Below, one piece after another: positions 1 through 12,800 of a stretch of 64,000 bases of DNA. Below the pieces are notes generated by a model. That model was not told the origin of the DNA and ran no database searches. It saw only the letters and a list, made by a program, of their open reading frames with translations. The stretch comes from Hydractinia symbiolongicarpus (lineage: Eukaryota; Cnidaria; Hydrozoa; Anthoathecata; Hydractiniidae), in assembly GCF_029227915.1 (NCBI RefSeq), contig NC_079879.1, positions 10,292,001-10,356,000 of the forward strand, read 5' to 3'. Made by a program: the position numbers and the translations under genes. Numbering within the stretch: position 1 is the first letter of the stretch; each line of letters starts with the position of its first letter.

Positions 1-398
1 TATACTTTGAGGCTACCATCTTGAATAATTACAAGATAGCCGAGCCTGTTGACATAGTTAGTGTGGAAGCGTCTAGATTGTTTTGCCGCAAGAAAATTCT
101 AGAAAGTAGTTTGACAGTAAAAAGAAAAACATACAAATCTTTGTGTGATTAGATTTTATAAATTTTGTAGACTTAAAAGAACTGGATCTGAAAAAATTTT
201 TTACATTATTTTATCTTGTGTGCTCAGTCTTATAAAATTGACGTTGGACCGGTGGGATATAACAATTACTTCAAAATTCATGCATAAATTTAAAAAATAT
301 ATATATATACATAAAAGAAATTTAAATCGCTTTAAAGCAAATAACTTTCAGGTGTTTGTAACATAAAGTTTTAGAAAAAAGGTAAAGTAAAAGTATAG

Positions 399-470
399 TG
401 GAGGTGCGGGGTTTCGAACCCCGGGCCTCTCGCATGCAAAGCGAGCGCTCTACCACTGAGCTACACCCCC
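399..470 (-). tRNA. tRNA-Ala (anticodon UGC)
   Basis: Read on the minus strand this is a full 72-nt cloverleaf. The acceptor stem GGGGGTG pairs with CACCTCC (one G-T wobble) and is followed by discriminator A. The D arm carries box A, TAGCTCAGTGG. The anticodon loop is TTGCATG, giving anticodon TGC. The T arm is CGGGG-TTCGAAC-CCCG, which is box B. There is no intron. A short T run follows on the minus strand near 368-380 and could terminate Pol III. It decodes alanine GCN codons. Confidence 0.95.
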
Positions 471-3400
471 GATAGGAGCACATAAACTTCAAGGAATGTG
501 TTGTAAACATGTATTACACTTTTTTTAAAGATCTCTTTGTTTTGAGTTTTATTAAATATTTCTTGAAAGTGTTTTTACATAGTTGCTGATGCGATTATTT
601 TTAAAGCATATGACAAAATAATTGACGAAAATTGTAATATATCCATACTTCTACACCGTGGATTTTAATACAGAAAGTTTTGCAGTCTGATACTTGAGCC
701 TTAGCATTGTTCTTAAAATATTGCTTTTTTTGAACCTAATACAACTTTCCCGCGATTTTTTTTTAAACATAAAAACGAGGCCGAGTGTATCATATTTTTA
801 AAATATTTAAAATGGCTAGCAAACAGAGTGTAAATGAAAGTTTATTAAAAAGACACTAACATAAATATCAATATTTTCCAGCAAAAAGAAGATATTGAGG
901 ACAACTAGGGAGTAAAAAAACAGAACTCACTCTTTTTTACCTGTATTTACTATACACTTTTTTTTATATAAGAAACCTGTCGAAGGGACTAGTTCTCAAA
1001 TTTTCCTATTTGTAGGCTGAAATTCCATGTTTTTAGTCCAAAAAATTCGTATTTAGTTTCTTATTTTCCTAGTTAAATAAGGGTTTCTTATATCAAATAA
1101 TTAGCTAGTTCTAAAAGTTTCTTTAATTTTTGGACTAGTTGGTTTCCAAATAAAAACATTTAGCATTTCTCGTTTCAAAGTCTCTTTTATTAAAAGTTTT
1201 CAACAACACAACAGCACAAAATATAAACAATATAACTCAAGAAGAATCAAAAACATAACCCTACTGCTACAAATGCAATGACCTTGTATTTAAAATGCGT
1301 GTTTTATTGATGATTTACTGTGGTGTGTATTATTCCCATTGGGACCTTAGGTACAGTGACGTAATAAAACTACTTACTCCCCAGTGATGATTGTAACATT
1401 TTCTTCAATTAATTGCAAGAATTAATTACAAACAAGTTTCTAATTTCAGAAATAGACATAGAATGTAGTAGTAAAAGTTTCTTAATTTTTGAAGAATTCT
1501 GGTAGGTTTCTTATAAACATGTTTCTTATAAAAAAAACGTATAAAGGAGATTGAGAAGTACTGTTCAAAATGTGGGATGAAAGGGAAAGCGATTATTAAA
1601 ACAATGGACAGGGGACGAAAATTTCAAGTATACACTTCCAACGATTACTTGCTCCAAGCAACGTATTTTGGAAACTTAAATCAATCAATCTTAGTTTTTC
1701 CATATCCGGTTGTAGAGTCTACTCAGACACTCAGGAATACAACACTCAATCCGTTCCCCCAATCAGTAGCCTTGGTCGCGTGTTTGATATACCAGCGTAA
1801 ATCATATTTCTCAAAACACACACATAAGCTCTTACCTAGTTAACTAAGCTTTCTTCCAGGATATCTTATTCAGTTTCTCTCGCACGAAAGCTTAGACGCA
1901 ACCAAATGTCTCGGCAAATCCCTAAAATTCACATCCACCTCATAGCAAACCTCAAATTACAATCATTCTTACATAAAACAAAAGATTTCTCGATATTGAC
2001 CATGTGAGCAAAAAACAATAGAATTGACCAATCAAAAGGGGTCAACATTCTGACCACAAAAAAATCGTTTGAGACCCAGCGTAATTTTTCTCACCTTACC
2101 TGTTCGGATTTCCTGGAAGTAACAAAAATTATGCTGGGTCTCCTGTCTAATAAGCGATTCGAGGAAAAACACGCCGCTTACGCAGCAACCTCTTCAAAAA
2201 GAGGGACTGAATTTCTTTGTTTTCTAACTTCAAACCTGTCATATTGTGTAGTTTTAGATGAGTTTATGATAGTTTAGCTATAGTTTAATTTAGATACTTG
2301 TAGTTCTTGTTTAATCAAAGCTTCTTTTGTGAGTGTTTGCTCGTAAAGTCTGTGTTTACCCTCAACCGAAAGTTGTACCACATGACTTTCGAGAATGCAT
2401 TTTCTTTGAAATACACCTTAGCAACCTGCAGTAAGATAAAAGCTCTGTATTTTCAGCTGCTCTTCCCGCTCGCTATAGGTTTGTTTACATTCTAAGAACA
2501 TCAGGCCTCGTTTTCATGTTTGAGAAAATAATCTCAGGAAAGGCGTATTCTTACAAAAAAGCAATGATCAAAGAATAAAGATGACATGTAGATGGAGGTG
2601 CTTAAAGGTTTTCAAAGTCAGCGGGGGTTGGGGTTGGGCAGGTGGGGCTAAACCTTATTTATTTTTTAGTGAAAAGGTATAGGGGGGCAACGTTATACAG
2701 CATATTAACAGGAAGCCAAATAGGAGTAACAATAGTAACAATAATCGAAAATAACTTGAACCTAGAGCCTATGACTACTGATATTAAGAGACTAAACAAA
2801 CAGTTGAGGACGCAATAAAAAACTTTCGTTTTAACAACAGTAAAAGTCAGTATCATATACTACAGATTTCAAATGAGAAACCGAAAGATATTAATGAAAT
2901 TTTAAAGATAAAATAATATGAACAAATATCTTTAGTGATACTATATCGTCAACGAAAGAGCGACATATGACAAAGACATACATATTAGAACAACAATTAT
3001 GACCAATTTATTGAAACAGGACGGCTAATTTCGAAATTTCACCGCGGTAAATTGGTTGTTTCTAAATTAAAGTCGCGCATTTAGAACTTGTCAAAGTTCA
3101 CTTCAGATCTTAAGCTTGGTTTGCAATAAAGTCTATAATTATTCTGGTTGTGCAACTGTCGCAGAGATAGAAATGTTTAGGTTATTTGAAATCAAGCTTT
3201 AGGCCACACAATTTTTTTTAAGCGAATTAGTATTTTGGTATCTCAATTTGCTTATTTATTAGTCAATCTCTAGATCTAAGGGGTTTGGTTTCATTTCCAG
3301 TTTTAGATCCGCGCATGCACAAGGCACGCATATTTTTCGGTTCAGATCCGTCCAGAAGGAACCAAAATAGGTCAGAAAAAGAAATAATGGTACCAACGCT

Positions 3401-3506
3401 TATTACTATATTTGTATGAAAATTAAAGTCCCTAGACATTATCGCACAAATGCTAAACACTATTAAAAAAGGGTGGAGATTATTGCCTAAATTATTTATT
3501 GTTTAG
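471..3506. other. Intergenic, no gene recognised; holds a dispersed repeat
   Basis: AT-rich sequence. The short open frames here (for example at 1577-1843 and 2307-2495) show no recognisable domain and no splice context. The 1836-2200 part is a dispersed repeat that recurs near 57.4 kb. Earlier exons of the UBX-domain gene may lie here, but none could be joined in phase. Confidence 0.5.
1836..2200. repeat. Dispersed repeat, copy 1 (copy 2 at 57422-57790)
   Basis: Blocks in the same order are shared with 57422-57790: CTAGTTA..., GGATATC, ATTCAGTTT, AAAGCTTAGACGCAA (1887-1901 and 57474-57488), ATCCCTAA and a GATTTCTC block. Near its 3' end is an inverted repeat, 2071-2089 against 2124-2142, built on GAGACCCAGC/GCTGGGTCTC with one mismatch in 19. 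No coding capacity was seen. It may be a non-autonomous element. Confidence 0.5.
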
Positions 3507-3917
3507 ACATATGTTTTAAAAATGAAATACACACAAACGATACAAGACGTGAGAAGTCATTTAGAGAAGATAAGGTATGTTCAACCCCCACCCCTACCCC
3601 AACCGCATACTCCCACCCTTCTACTCTATTTTTTTGGACTTACTAGCTGTTTTGCTCTTTGTGTCTATTCGTGTTAGTTAAAAAATTTGTTTTTTCAGAA
3701 ATGTTTTCCCTTTTTGGAAGTAAGAGCAGTTTCTGAAAACGAGGTTGTATGTCACATGCCACTTTATTGCCTTCTTACTGGTTTTAGAGGTGACAATTTA
3801 CCGGTCTATCACTTAAAGACGTCATTTCCAAACAAGTCGTACGACGATGTGAATAAGACGTTAAAAGAGTGTGGCTTAGTGCCTAACGCTACTCTGTACA
3901 TGGTCGTTAGTAAATAA
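3507..3917 (+). CDS. UBX-domain protein, last two exons (partial gene)
   Basis: Two exons join in phase to give a UBX domain. Exon 3507-3574 starts after TTATTGTTTAG, ends before donor GTATGT and contains YTQTIQDVRSHLEKIR. Exon 3788-3917 starts after ACTGGTTTTAG, contains YHLKTSFPNKSYDD and then TLKECGLVPNATLYM, and stops at TAA 3915. The FPNK loop and the 'TL.E.GL.PNATL' ending are typical of UBX domains, the ubiquitin-like fold that docks on the AAA ATPase p97/VCP. The intron phase (two bases plus one) is consistent. A poly(A) signal AATAAA lies at 4003-4008. The 5' exons are not identified, so the subfamily (UBXN/FAF type) is unknown. A remnant of a dead gene cannot be ruled out. Confidence 0.55.
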
Positions 3918-6900
3918 ACAGGTTGTTATTTCAATGTATTTGACGATCACGCAGATTGGCTTCATACGATGACTTGGCTATGTTAAAAATTATTACCGTA
4001 ATAATAAATTCAGTGTGTCCATCAGGTTACACTCCAGCAATGAACATTTCATTATTTTAAACCTCAGTTTGAAACGTATTTCGGGATTTCCGGGTGTTTA
4101 GTCAACATAGGAAATGGAGGTGGTAGAGGATGTATTACAATGTTAATCGTTTTGTGTATTACAGTATTACATCCCAGCGAATACAATAGAGATAAGGAAA
4201 AAAATATAAATATATGCGAAAACAGAGAATTTAGATGCATGGTTGTAATAAAAGTTATTAAAAAGAAGAAGCCAATAGTGTATCTTCCCCACTGTGGAAA
4301 AATTCACTGTGTTGTTTTAACGTGCGTCCGTATGTCCATCATTAGCATTGTCCCCGGGCATCTTATGTCTTTTTTGACGTCGAAACGGACAAAACGCTGG
4401 GGACGAGGTGGGTCCATGATTTAACTTCGCTCCCAGTGAGTTTATGCGTGCTAAGATTTGATTGTTTGTGCTAATGCATAGCATGGTATTTTTAGGGTTT
4501 CGGTCATAGGGACCACTGTATCGTTTTTAAGTTCTTTCCACACTGCTTTGTTTGCTTGTCATGGGAAGGGTAATATTTCTGTTTAGCTTTTTTTTTACTA
4601 ATCAAATTGTACGTATTTTGAATACTTAATATATTTAGCTAATATATATTTTCTTGTGATTCACAAAATATTCCAATCCGTCCCCCCATATCTGAAAATG
4701 AATAGTGGAGGCGCTGAATATCGTGAGCTTTCAAGTAATATTTAATAATTAGTCTTTTCCCCATTAAAAGTCCACGGGAATTCGCCCGTTACTGTAAAAT
4801 CAATAAAACTATATTACCTTGTGATTTGTAGCTCGAAAATTTCGTGCATGGTGTTAACATGATCCGGATTTTGCAAACAGACAGACAACGGATATTAGCA
4901 CAGAAGCCATATTTTTGTGACAAATTTATTCTTCTGTATTAGGCATATTTTAACATGTACGTATAGGCAATATCTGAAAATACAAAAATGAAAACAGTTG
5001 TGCGACGTTAAAGACGTCATAATTTAGCCTCCTCCTCAGGACTTTTTAGGTTATTTGGATGTGCTGAATATAAAAGTCTAACAATACCCGGGACGAGGTT
5101 GGTCATAATTTATATTTGTTTTTCTTAAAATACGGACAAGGGATGATAGAGTCACAAAAGTAAGGCCTTATAACATCAGTGAAATTTCATTTCAGTCGGC
5201 AGTTTAGATGTGGCATACAAATTCACAAAGAATACTCGTCAAAAAATACGATAAGCAATTTTTAATGGGCGTTTGAAGAAATTTCCGTAAAAGTTTTAGT
5301 GTAAGAAATAAGTGGGTTATAAAGGCGTCAGACAATCTGTTTTAAGCAGTCTCATTCCATGGTTTTTCTCCCTTTCTGATATGTCAGTAACACACAGGAA
5401 AAAACCTGGGATTGAAGTTGGTGAGAAACTTTTAATGTGTATTTATTTTTGCAAACAACGCTTTTAAATGCTGGAAACAACTTTTACCTCCAATAACAGC
5501 GACGATCTCAACCTCGTCCCTAGGGCTCTTTTCACGCTTTGATATTTGGATGTTTGCAAATCGCGCTTTTAGGTCAGCGAGAAATAGCTCGTCTGCCACT
5601 CGCGGTGAAAATACAATTTTTTTGAGCCAATGACCAGGGCTTCTTTCTTGAACGCCCTTCTGATATTAAAATCATCTAAAACTTTATTTAGAATGTTGGT
5701 CACCTCTTTAAGAAAGGATTCGACCCTGTTTCAGTGGAAAATATTCAACTGGTGCGCAAGGTTTCCCATAAATTTATGATTTAAAAACTCTTAATCTCCA
5801 AATCGTTGTCTGTCTATACTGCCATAGCAACATCATACAACCTTCACGTATGATGTAAGATAGTTCTGCACGTGTTTTGGTTGCCATGGAGATATAAAAA
5901 TGTTGTTAACCCTCGTGCTAAGATTAAAATGAATGTATTTATCACATTCTCATAAAATGAAACGAACAATAAATTTTTAAAGTGAAAACTTTTTGCATTT
6001 AATACCTCGTTCCCTGGTCCCTTAATGGTAATATGCCGGATTTATTGCATTAATAACGTGTCCGTCTTTTTTGATGTTTGACATTTTTGTTTAAATGAGA
6101 GAAGTGGTTACGGAAGACACCCAACGCGCTTGGAAACGCCTATTCTATTTAAGTTAGTATGTGGCTTTTCATTATGTCATTAATAAATGATACGTTCCTA
6201 AAATACTGAATTCCCCATTGGTGATTAATCGCCGCCCCCAGATTGACTGATCATAAAACAAGAACAATGAGGGTAGGCACACTTGTTTGCTATTGAAGCT
6301 TTCTATATTGATTTCACATTTGATTCAAATTGTATAACCACTTTTTCTTTTAAGCTATTGCCAAATTTTAAACCTTCCTGCGAAAACTTCCTAAATAAAT
6401 AGGTTGCTTTGAATTAAATATTCTTGCAATAGGAAAACTTTCCTTTCCTTTGCATTGATAAAATTTTCTAATTGATCTGTGACGTCAATTTTCTTAAAAA
6501 CGAAAACGGAAAGAGCATAGCTTGTGGACTATTGGCCATGTTCGAACTCATTTTGGCAAACAAAGGGTTAACAAATCCCTGCTGTACTGTGATTTAAAGT
6601 CTTATTTTCACAATTTTAACTTTTTAAAATTATTTGCCTTTTTATATGGATTTATTCACCATTTTATTGCACAATTTATTAATACAACAAAGTAATATTT
6701 CTTTCTGATTGCATTTTACTTTGAGCCACAACAATAACAAACTGTACTTTGAAAGTCATGTGATTGTTATCATATCGTTTTAATCTAGAAATTAGTCGAG
6801 AAACACGTTAGTTATATTTCCATGTTTAAATAAGTTACGTCAATGTGCTATTAATATAATCCGCCAATTAAGTAGATCATATAATCTTGTTAGTTTGTTT

Positions 6901-7600
6901 ACATTTCTAATCATAACACTAGAAAATATTACAGGAAACATTTTCCATAAAACTCTCAGTTGTAAAAACATACAAATATTTATTTACGTCTTATTTATGT
7001 CTTTGTAAGCAAAAGTATTATGTTTCGTTTAATGTTTACTGGAAGGGTATTTAGAAGATATAAATCATTAACCATTTAAAATACCAACAACAATAAAGCT
7101 TATTTACCACAGACTAGGTTTTTTCTCATTTCTTATTCCAGACACTGAATTTAATAAAATTTAAAAAAGACATTAATTAAAGATATGACATAAGCGCCAC
7201 AAAATACTCTAGAAAATGTTAATTACTTTCAGCATCATATCACATGATATCAAAAATAGAAACACTTCAATATTCTCATAAAAAACAAAGTCAGAAATTT
7301 CTGGGCAAGAAATTATATTTCCTATAGTGTTAAGTAAGGCCATACTGTTGCTAGGGCAATTTTTACTTAATGACATTTTAAAAATATATAACAACTAAAC
7401 CCAATAAGTAACATTTCAGTTTTCGTAGAATAAAAAATGTCATAAAACAACATCAAATCATATTTATATATAGTTATACAATAAATCCGCAATGTCATGC
7501 AAAATGTAACCACATTTGGCATATTGTTTTTTCTTATGCTACGTAGTTCCTTACTCTTCAGTTTTGTTGCTCTACATAAATAAACTGTCAAGATCAACTG
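3918..7600. other. Intergenic, no gene recognised; several short repeats
   Basis: No credible exon was found. The stretch holds poly(A) signal AATAAA at 4003-4008, fold-back elements of the CAACCTCG family near 4345-4411, 5028-5106 and 5508-5530, and a copy of the ACGGG-hairpin repeat family near 4765-4900 with a GACAGACAAC block. The open frame 4140-4424 overlaps repeats and was not accepted. Confidence 0.45.
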
Positions 7601-7618
7601 TCAAGAGCTGTAAAATTC

Positions 7619-7660
7619 ATGGTGAGATATTCAAGTAATTTTACTTAAATACCTCACCAT
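7619..7660. repeat. Inverted repeat 3' of the VEGF-like gene
   Basis: ATGGTGAG (7619-7626) faces CTCACCAT (7653-7660). The inner arms continue as an AT-rich imperfect stem, so the 42-bp block could fold into one hairpin. It lies about 190 bp downstream of the stop codon of the minus-strand cystine-knot gene. It could be a small fold-back element or an mRNA 3' structure. Confidence 0.5.
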
Positions 7661-7849
7661 AACCTTTTTGAAAAACCACCAAAGTAGTTTCTTATAGCAA
7701 TCATCACAAGTGCATAAGTGCTCACTTATATTGGAAGAACTTGTTTTGATGCAATGGTAAAAGCTGTTTGTTTAGCTCTTAATTCACACACAACGCTTAG
7801 CGTCCCACAAGGTCTCGGATTGACAATGTCCAATAGTTTTTTAATATTC

Positions 7850-8683
7850 TCACGCATTTGAATCAAATATATCTTTTGACGATGGAGACCGGTTCTGTTT
7901 TATTGGTATATTCTCTTCTTTTGTATCTTCACATATATGCAACGAATGATACAAACATCCAGTTTTTCTTCCATATAAAATACAGTCAAATGCAAACACA
8001 AAGAATGCACAAAATGAAATTGTTATTATCATAACAGCCCATTTTGTTGGTAGTACTTCACACCCCTTTTCACTTAACAAAGTTTCTGGAATAAAACATC
8101 TGCAGTCACTTTCTCGAACAAGTTTGTTTCGCTTATTACAGCGTTGGAAGAATTTTTGCTTACAAGTACAGGAACAATCAGTACTATTAAAATCTTGTTT
8201 TCTTGTACATTGTAAATCACACTGACATTGACAAAGATTGGGGTTCCATCTGTAATTCTCCCCACATTGCCCAGTAACTGATGGATTACACAAACATTTA
8301 CACTGTTGTGTATCCCAGGTCTGTGTGCTGGAACATACCGACTTATCATAATAACACTCACACCCACAGGAGGTATGATTCTCTAACTTAATAGTTTCGT
8401 TTCTTTGTTCTAGCTCGTTGTACACGTGTAAAAATAGAATATCCGATTCTTTTTTTACACACTTTCTAAAATTTGGCTTATCACGACCACAAATACCTCC
8501 ACATCGATGTAAAGACACCATAAGTGGGAAGTAGTTGTATGTATCTCCGTCAACTGCCACAAGCGTTTTTCTTGGTTTACATTCCTCATTTGGAAGATTT
8601 ACCACTTCTTGCGATGAATTATTGCATAATACTTCTTTGTAATAAATGCCACACAGTATAATAACAACATATACAAAATTCAT
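7850..8683 (-). CDS. Membrane-anchored PDGF/VEGF-like cystine-knot growth factor
   Basis: Single-exon gene of 277 aa. A signal peptide covers about residues 1-20 (hydrophobic, ending at VLC). The PDGF/VEGF knot runs from about residue 35 to 110: CKPRKTLV, then RCGGIC (61-65), FRKC (75) and SCGCEC (106-110). A cysteine-rich stretch of CxCxC repeats (about 110-195) recalls the silk-homology tail of VEGF-C/D. A transmembrane helix lies at about 214-237 and is followed by a roughly 39-aa cytoplasmic tail. N-glycosylation sites include NNSS, NET, NHT and NST. Secreted relatives bind receptor tyrosine kinases; the helix implies a tethered or shed ligand. The two residues equivalent to the VEGF inter-chain cysteines are Met55 and Ile64. 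The start is the only Met giving a signal peptide. Family assignment is firm on motif; receptor and role are unknown. Confidence 0.82.
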   Translation of the reverse strand: MNFVYVVIILCGIYYKEVLCNNSSQEVVNLPNEECKPRKTLVAVDGDTYNYFPLMVSLHRCGGICGRDKPNFRKCVKKESDILFLHVYNELEQRNETIKLENHTSCGCECYYDKSVCSSTQTWDTQQCKCLCNPSVTGQCGENYRWNPNLCQCQCDLQCTRKQDFNSTDCSCTCKQKFFQRCNKRNKLVRESDCRCFIPETLLSEKGCEVLPTKWAVMIITISFCAFFVFAFDCILYGRKTGCLYHSLHICEDTKEENIPIKQNRSPSSKDIFDSNA

Positions 8684-9865
8684 GATGTAATATTTTTAGA
8701 ATCACAAGCTATAATGCAATATTAACAAAACGTCCTTTCGAGGTTTTACAACAAAAGACCACGACTTGTTGTTGTGTTTTGACAAATCGCATAAACTAAA
8801 AGTTATATTCCGTGATCCCGTCCGTGACGTCATTAAAACATGTGAGTCACACCACGACATGATACTCAAACACTGTTTGATTATGCTTTTTATTTATTTT
8901 TTATTATGTACAAGTTATATTGCGAGATTATCAAAACGTCAAGAAGAAAAACTAAAATCAACGTGGTCTACAAACTATAAACTAAACTTTATGACAAACA
9001 TGTATTTATAGAATATGTCCTGGGAACGAGATTGCGCGCAACACTATTCTGCATGAAAATAACACAAAACATGCAAAACAATATATTCAGAGGTGTTCAA
9101 GCAGAATGATTTATATCCACCCAAAGGTTTAAATAGTTTTCTTCCAGTTAGAATTTATTGCGAATAAAAGTGACGAAGTAGGTCTTGGTGTACGGAGCAT
9201 CATTCGAACGTTCTCAAGGGGGCAATCTCGTTTCCAGGGCTTTTTTCGCTTTCTGGTTTAATTGCTCCCCGCACAAAACGCGCCAGCCACATATCATAAA
9301 AGCCCTTGAAACGAGATTCCCACGAGGGGCTCTTAGTTTTTTATACCGGGATAACCAAATAACAGTAGACAGTATTTATGTCTTAATGAAAAATATTTTT
9401 TAATTCGCGTAAAATTAAGATTATTTTAATGACTTTTATTTACTCTATTTTACTAATACCCGCATTTGTTTGCATCTGCGCGATTCTATAGCGTGCTGTA
9501 GACACATGAAAGATATAGGTTAGCAAACGCGACATACGATCGACGGGCGACTTTCCGTGGAATTTTCCACAGGTAAAAATGACAAATGAATGGCATTCCT
9601 TTAAATTCCAAAACTAAATGAGCGCCCAGTAGTCCCGACATAAGAAATGTGGCACTGATTGTTCGAAGTTCTACAATCGTGGAGAAATTGAATTATCAAT
9701 AAATTAAAGATTAATATATTTGGAGAGAATAAGCTTGTGAATAATTATTTTCTTTAAATGTATTTGGAGACTGGATTTTCCTGAATATTCTGAAAAATCA
9801 ATATTGATGAACTAAATAGAACAAATGGTTATTTTTTTAAAAAAACAAACTCTTCTCAATAAAAA
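8684..9865. other. Intergenic between VEGF-like gene and WDR3 3' end
   Basis: The two flanking genes are both on the minus strand. The plus-strand frame 8766-9011 has no recognisable domain. A fold-back MITE fills 9224-9318 and a half copy of the same family lies near 9005-9025. The 3' UTR of WDR3 should lie just below 9866; TTTATT at 9435-9440 reads AATAAA on the minus strand and could be its poly(A) signal. Confidence 0.4.
9224..9318. mobile_element. Fold-back MITE, CAACCTCG family
   Basis: The left arm AATCTCGTTTCCAGGGCTTT (9224 onward) is the reverse complement of the right arm (9298-9318) with one mismatch in 21. The ends belong to the family whose consensus ends are CAACCTCG and CGAGGTTG, found many times in this window. 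It is non-coding and non-autonomous. Confidence 0.7.
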
Positions 9866-12800
9866 CTAGGTAAACGCTACAATTTTTTTCATTTTTTGTT
9901 TCTTCTTTAATTTTTCGGTGGCATCTTCGAAAAACGTGACGTCTTTCATTTGTAATTGTTGTTGCAGAAATCGTAATCCAGCCAGATTAAATCCCACTTG
10001 ATCCTAAAACAAAAATAAAAGTGAAATTAACTCTTGCTACTAATATGGTCAAAAAATGTGCCCGCCATGATTGTCTAACAAGAAAAGTTTAAGGCTAAAA
10101 TGGGCAGTAAAGCAACGTGTTGTGTTTTCAACATGGGACAGCAGAGACAAAAAAGGTGGACCAGATATTGTTTGTCACGTGACCTTCCGAAGCACGATTA
10201 TTCTGTATTACACAAGTCACCTCCAATATGTACACAGCCAGATTTTTTTCTCTACAGTCAATGTTAACAAACTTATACCTTGTCTAGGTACATGTGTGTT
10301 TTGGATGGTTAGCAGAACCTATTGCCAAAAGACAAAAAAATACCCTTGAACTAGAACAAGATCTTACTTTAATGCGACTGTTTTTTTCACACTATTCTTT
10401 TGTTTTCAAGACTTCTCCGTTTATGTCAAAAATAAATAAATATAACTTTTAGATTGGATCAGAACGTAAGAAAATTATCAGAAAGATTTTTTTTATAAAA
10501 ACTAGTGTCAAATAAGTACTTGTATGAGGGCCACACTGTACATTTCAGGTTGGATGGGTTAAAAATATGAACGTTCTTTAGACGCTTTTGTGGCAAGTTA
10601 AATATGGACAGTGATCATTCTATCCAACGTGCTATCGTAGGTTGTTGTACGATAAACTAAACTGTACACACCTTCATACTACACTTAGAAACTGAAGTTA
10701 GGGTTATCGTCTAATTGAATGGTTGCGGTTAAATACCGGTTATTCGAGACCACATATTTGAAAACGCATTAGTTTTGATAAACTTTAAAAGTAAATCAAA
10801 ATAGTTAAAAAATGCACAAATACTTATCCGTATTTTAAATTTTTCAAATTTTTGCAAAAAATGAAAAGAAAGGGGATGTTCCCCCAGAACAAACATTGAA
10901 AATGTTCGCATTGATAATCCAAACCGTATTCTGTTTTCTCAACGCAAACCACTTCTCTTTCGAAGGGATACTATGTATGGCATAATCAACCTATTTAGCT
11001 ACAAAGTCCACAAATTATCAGATTTTAGCTTTAAAAACTTTTTTTAATAGTTGTATATTAAATGTAAATCATTAAATGTACGGTGATTGAAAATAGAAAA
11101 CAAGATGAATTCATTGTGCATCATTAACATACAAAGAATACCTTGAGTTGAAGAACAGATCGGCGAGTATGAAGTTTTAACGACTCTATTGTAGAGACTA
11201 ATACTTTGTTTGATGTGATCTGATTGTGATGGATTCTAAAATAAAACGTATGTAAAATTATCCACAAAATTCTGAAGGGCATGACATAATCTCACTAAGA
11301 GAAAAAAAAGAACACTGAAATCTGACCAATCTTTATGATTTTTTTTTCTGCGAATAAATTTTTTTTTAGTAACACACAAACGTAATTAGCGAATAACCAA
11401 GTTTCACTATCATTGTTGCAGTTTCTCTTCAACTTGGAACCGCAGAACTATTTTTAAAGGCAAAGGAATTCTTACTCTAGCCTTTAAAAGAATCTTTACG
11501 TCTAAATTTACACTTTCACACTCGAAAAAAGGCACATAAGAGCAGGCGCGAGTTAGACAGACTTACTTTAACAGAAAGGTGAGACATCGTGTACATTTTT
11601 CAACTTCCCAAGAGTTCTAACAAAAAGCAAAAACACAATGCAAAGATGCAGTCAGAATAATAAGAGTAATGAAGGAATTCCAGTCAGCAGAAACCAACTT
11701 CTACAAGCAAGAGCAACAAACATGTCTATCATGACGGGAAACACACATACCTTCATCCAAACGTCCATCAATGTGAGAAGATCCTCGACATAAGAAAATG
11801 GTAACACCAGTAACGATTCCTCTAATTCACTAAAAAAATTTAAAAACACTAATCATGTATTCACTCATTTGAACATCCCTCCAAAGTTGTCCATCCATGT
11901 CTGCTTAATTTATTTTCACATCATAAACCAAAAAGGGCCGTCTGATAGATACACGCTTTCATATTTTTCTCTACAAAATCGCTAATATTGTTAATGATGC
12001 ACGAAACCCTCTAAATACTTTGTTACTAAACGAAGTTACTCAATTTAGTATAAACTTCTGTGGTTACACCTTCACTGAAACAGAAATTTATCTAAGAATG
12101 AAAAAGAATTTACCTTGATTTGACTTTCTTTAACACTTCCAAAACATATCGAACAGGCTAGAAAAGCAAAAAATATTTCAGTCATTGTTAAGAATTGACA
12201 TTAAAAACAACAAATAGACGGATATACTTACACTTATACCACCGTGAGCTTTTAATATAGGATGAAGCTCTGCTTTTTCACCCTGAAACGAATGGTTTAA
12301 GAAAATTGCATTTAGTTTCGTTGCAAGTTGTTCTAGCGCGGCGCGTATTTCAACATACCAACACGTAAAAAAAAATTGGAATCTTATATTAGCGGTATGT
12401 TCAAAGCTTACCAGGAACTAAGGTCGCAGGCAAAGCAACGTATTCCTAAACGAAATACCTATAACCCAAACAACGAAAAGTCTGATCTACGCAAATGCGT
12501 AGTACTAATTTTCGCAAGAAAAATGCAGAAATAATTTTATCCACACGAAATAAAAAATATAAAGCCGTCGCCATAATCATGTTTTATTTTAGCCTAATTA
12601 TGCTGTGGGGGGTGGGGCTGGACGGGGGAAAGCCATACCTTGCATACTTTTGTTAACACCATTAGAATAGTTAACTCAATGACCCTGAAAGTTTCTGTAG
12701 CCAAATCTTTGGAAAAGTTTAAACAGGTGGTATTTAACCCCCAATTTTAAAAGCTCTAGCTCATATGTTTTCGAATTTCTTGACATAGCGATTTTCTCCA

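Noticed and set aside
1577-1843. 88-aa plus-strand frame
   Set aside because: It overlaps the dispersed repeat region and has no recognisable content.
3698-3787. Upstream acceptor (TTTTTTCAG) for the last UBX exon
   Set aside because: It would insert about 30 residues into the UBX fold; the acceptor before 3788 gives a compact domain with the correct phase.
8766-9011. 81-aa plus-strand frame divergent from the VEGF-like gene
   Set aside because: Composition follows local AT richness; no signal peptide, domain or poly(A) support.
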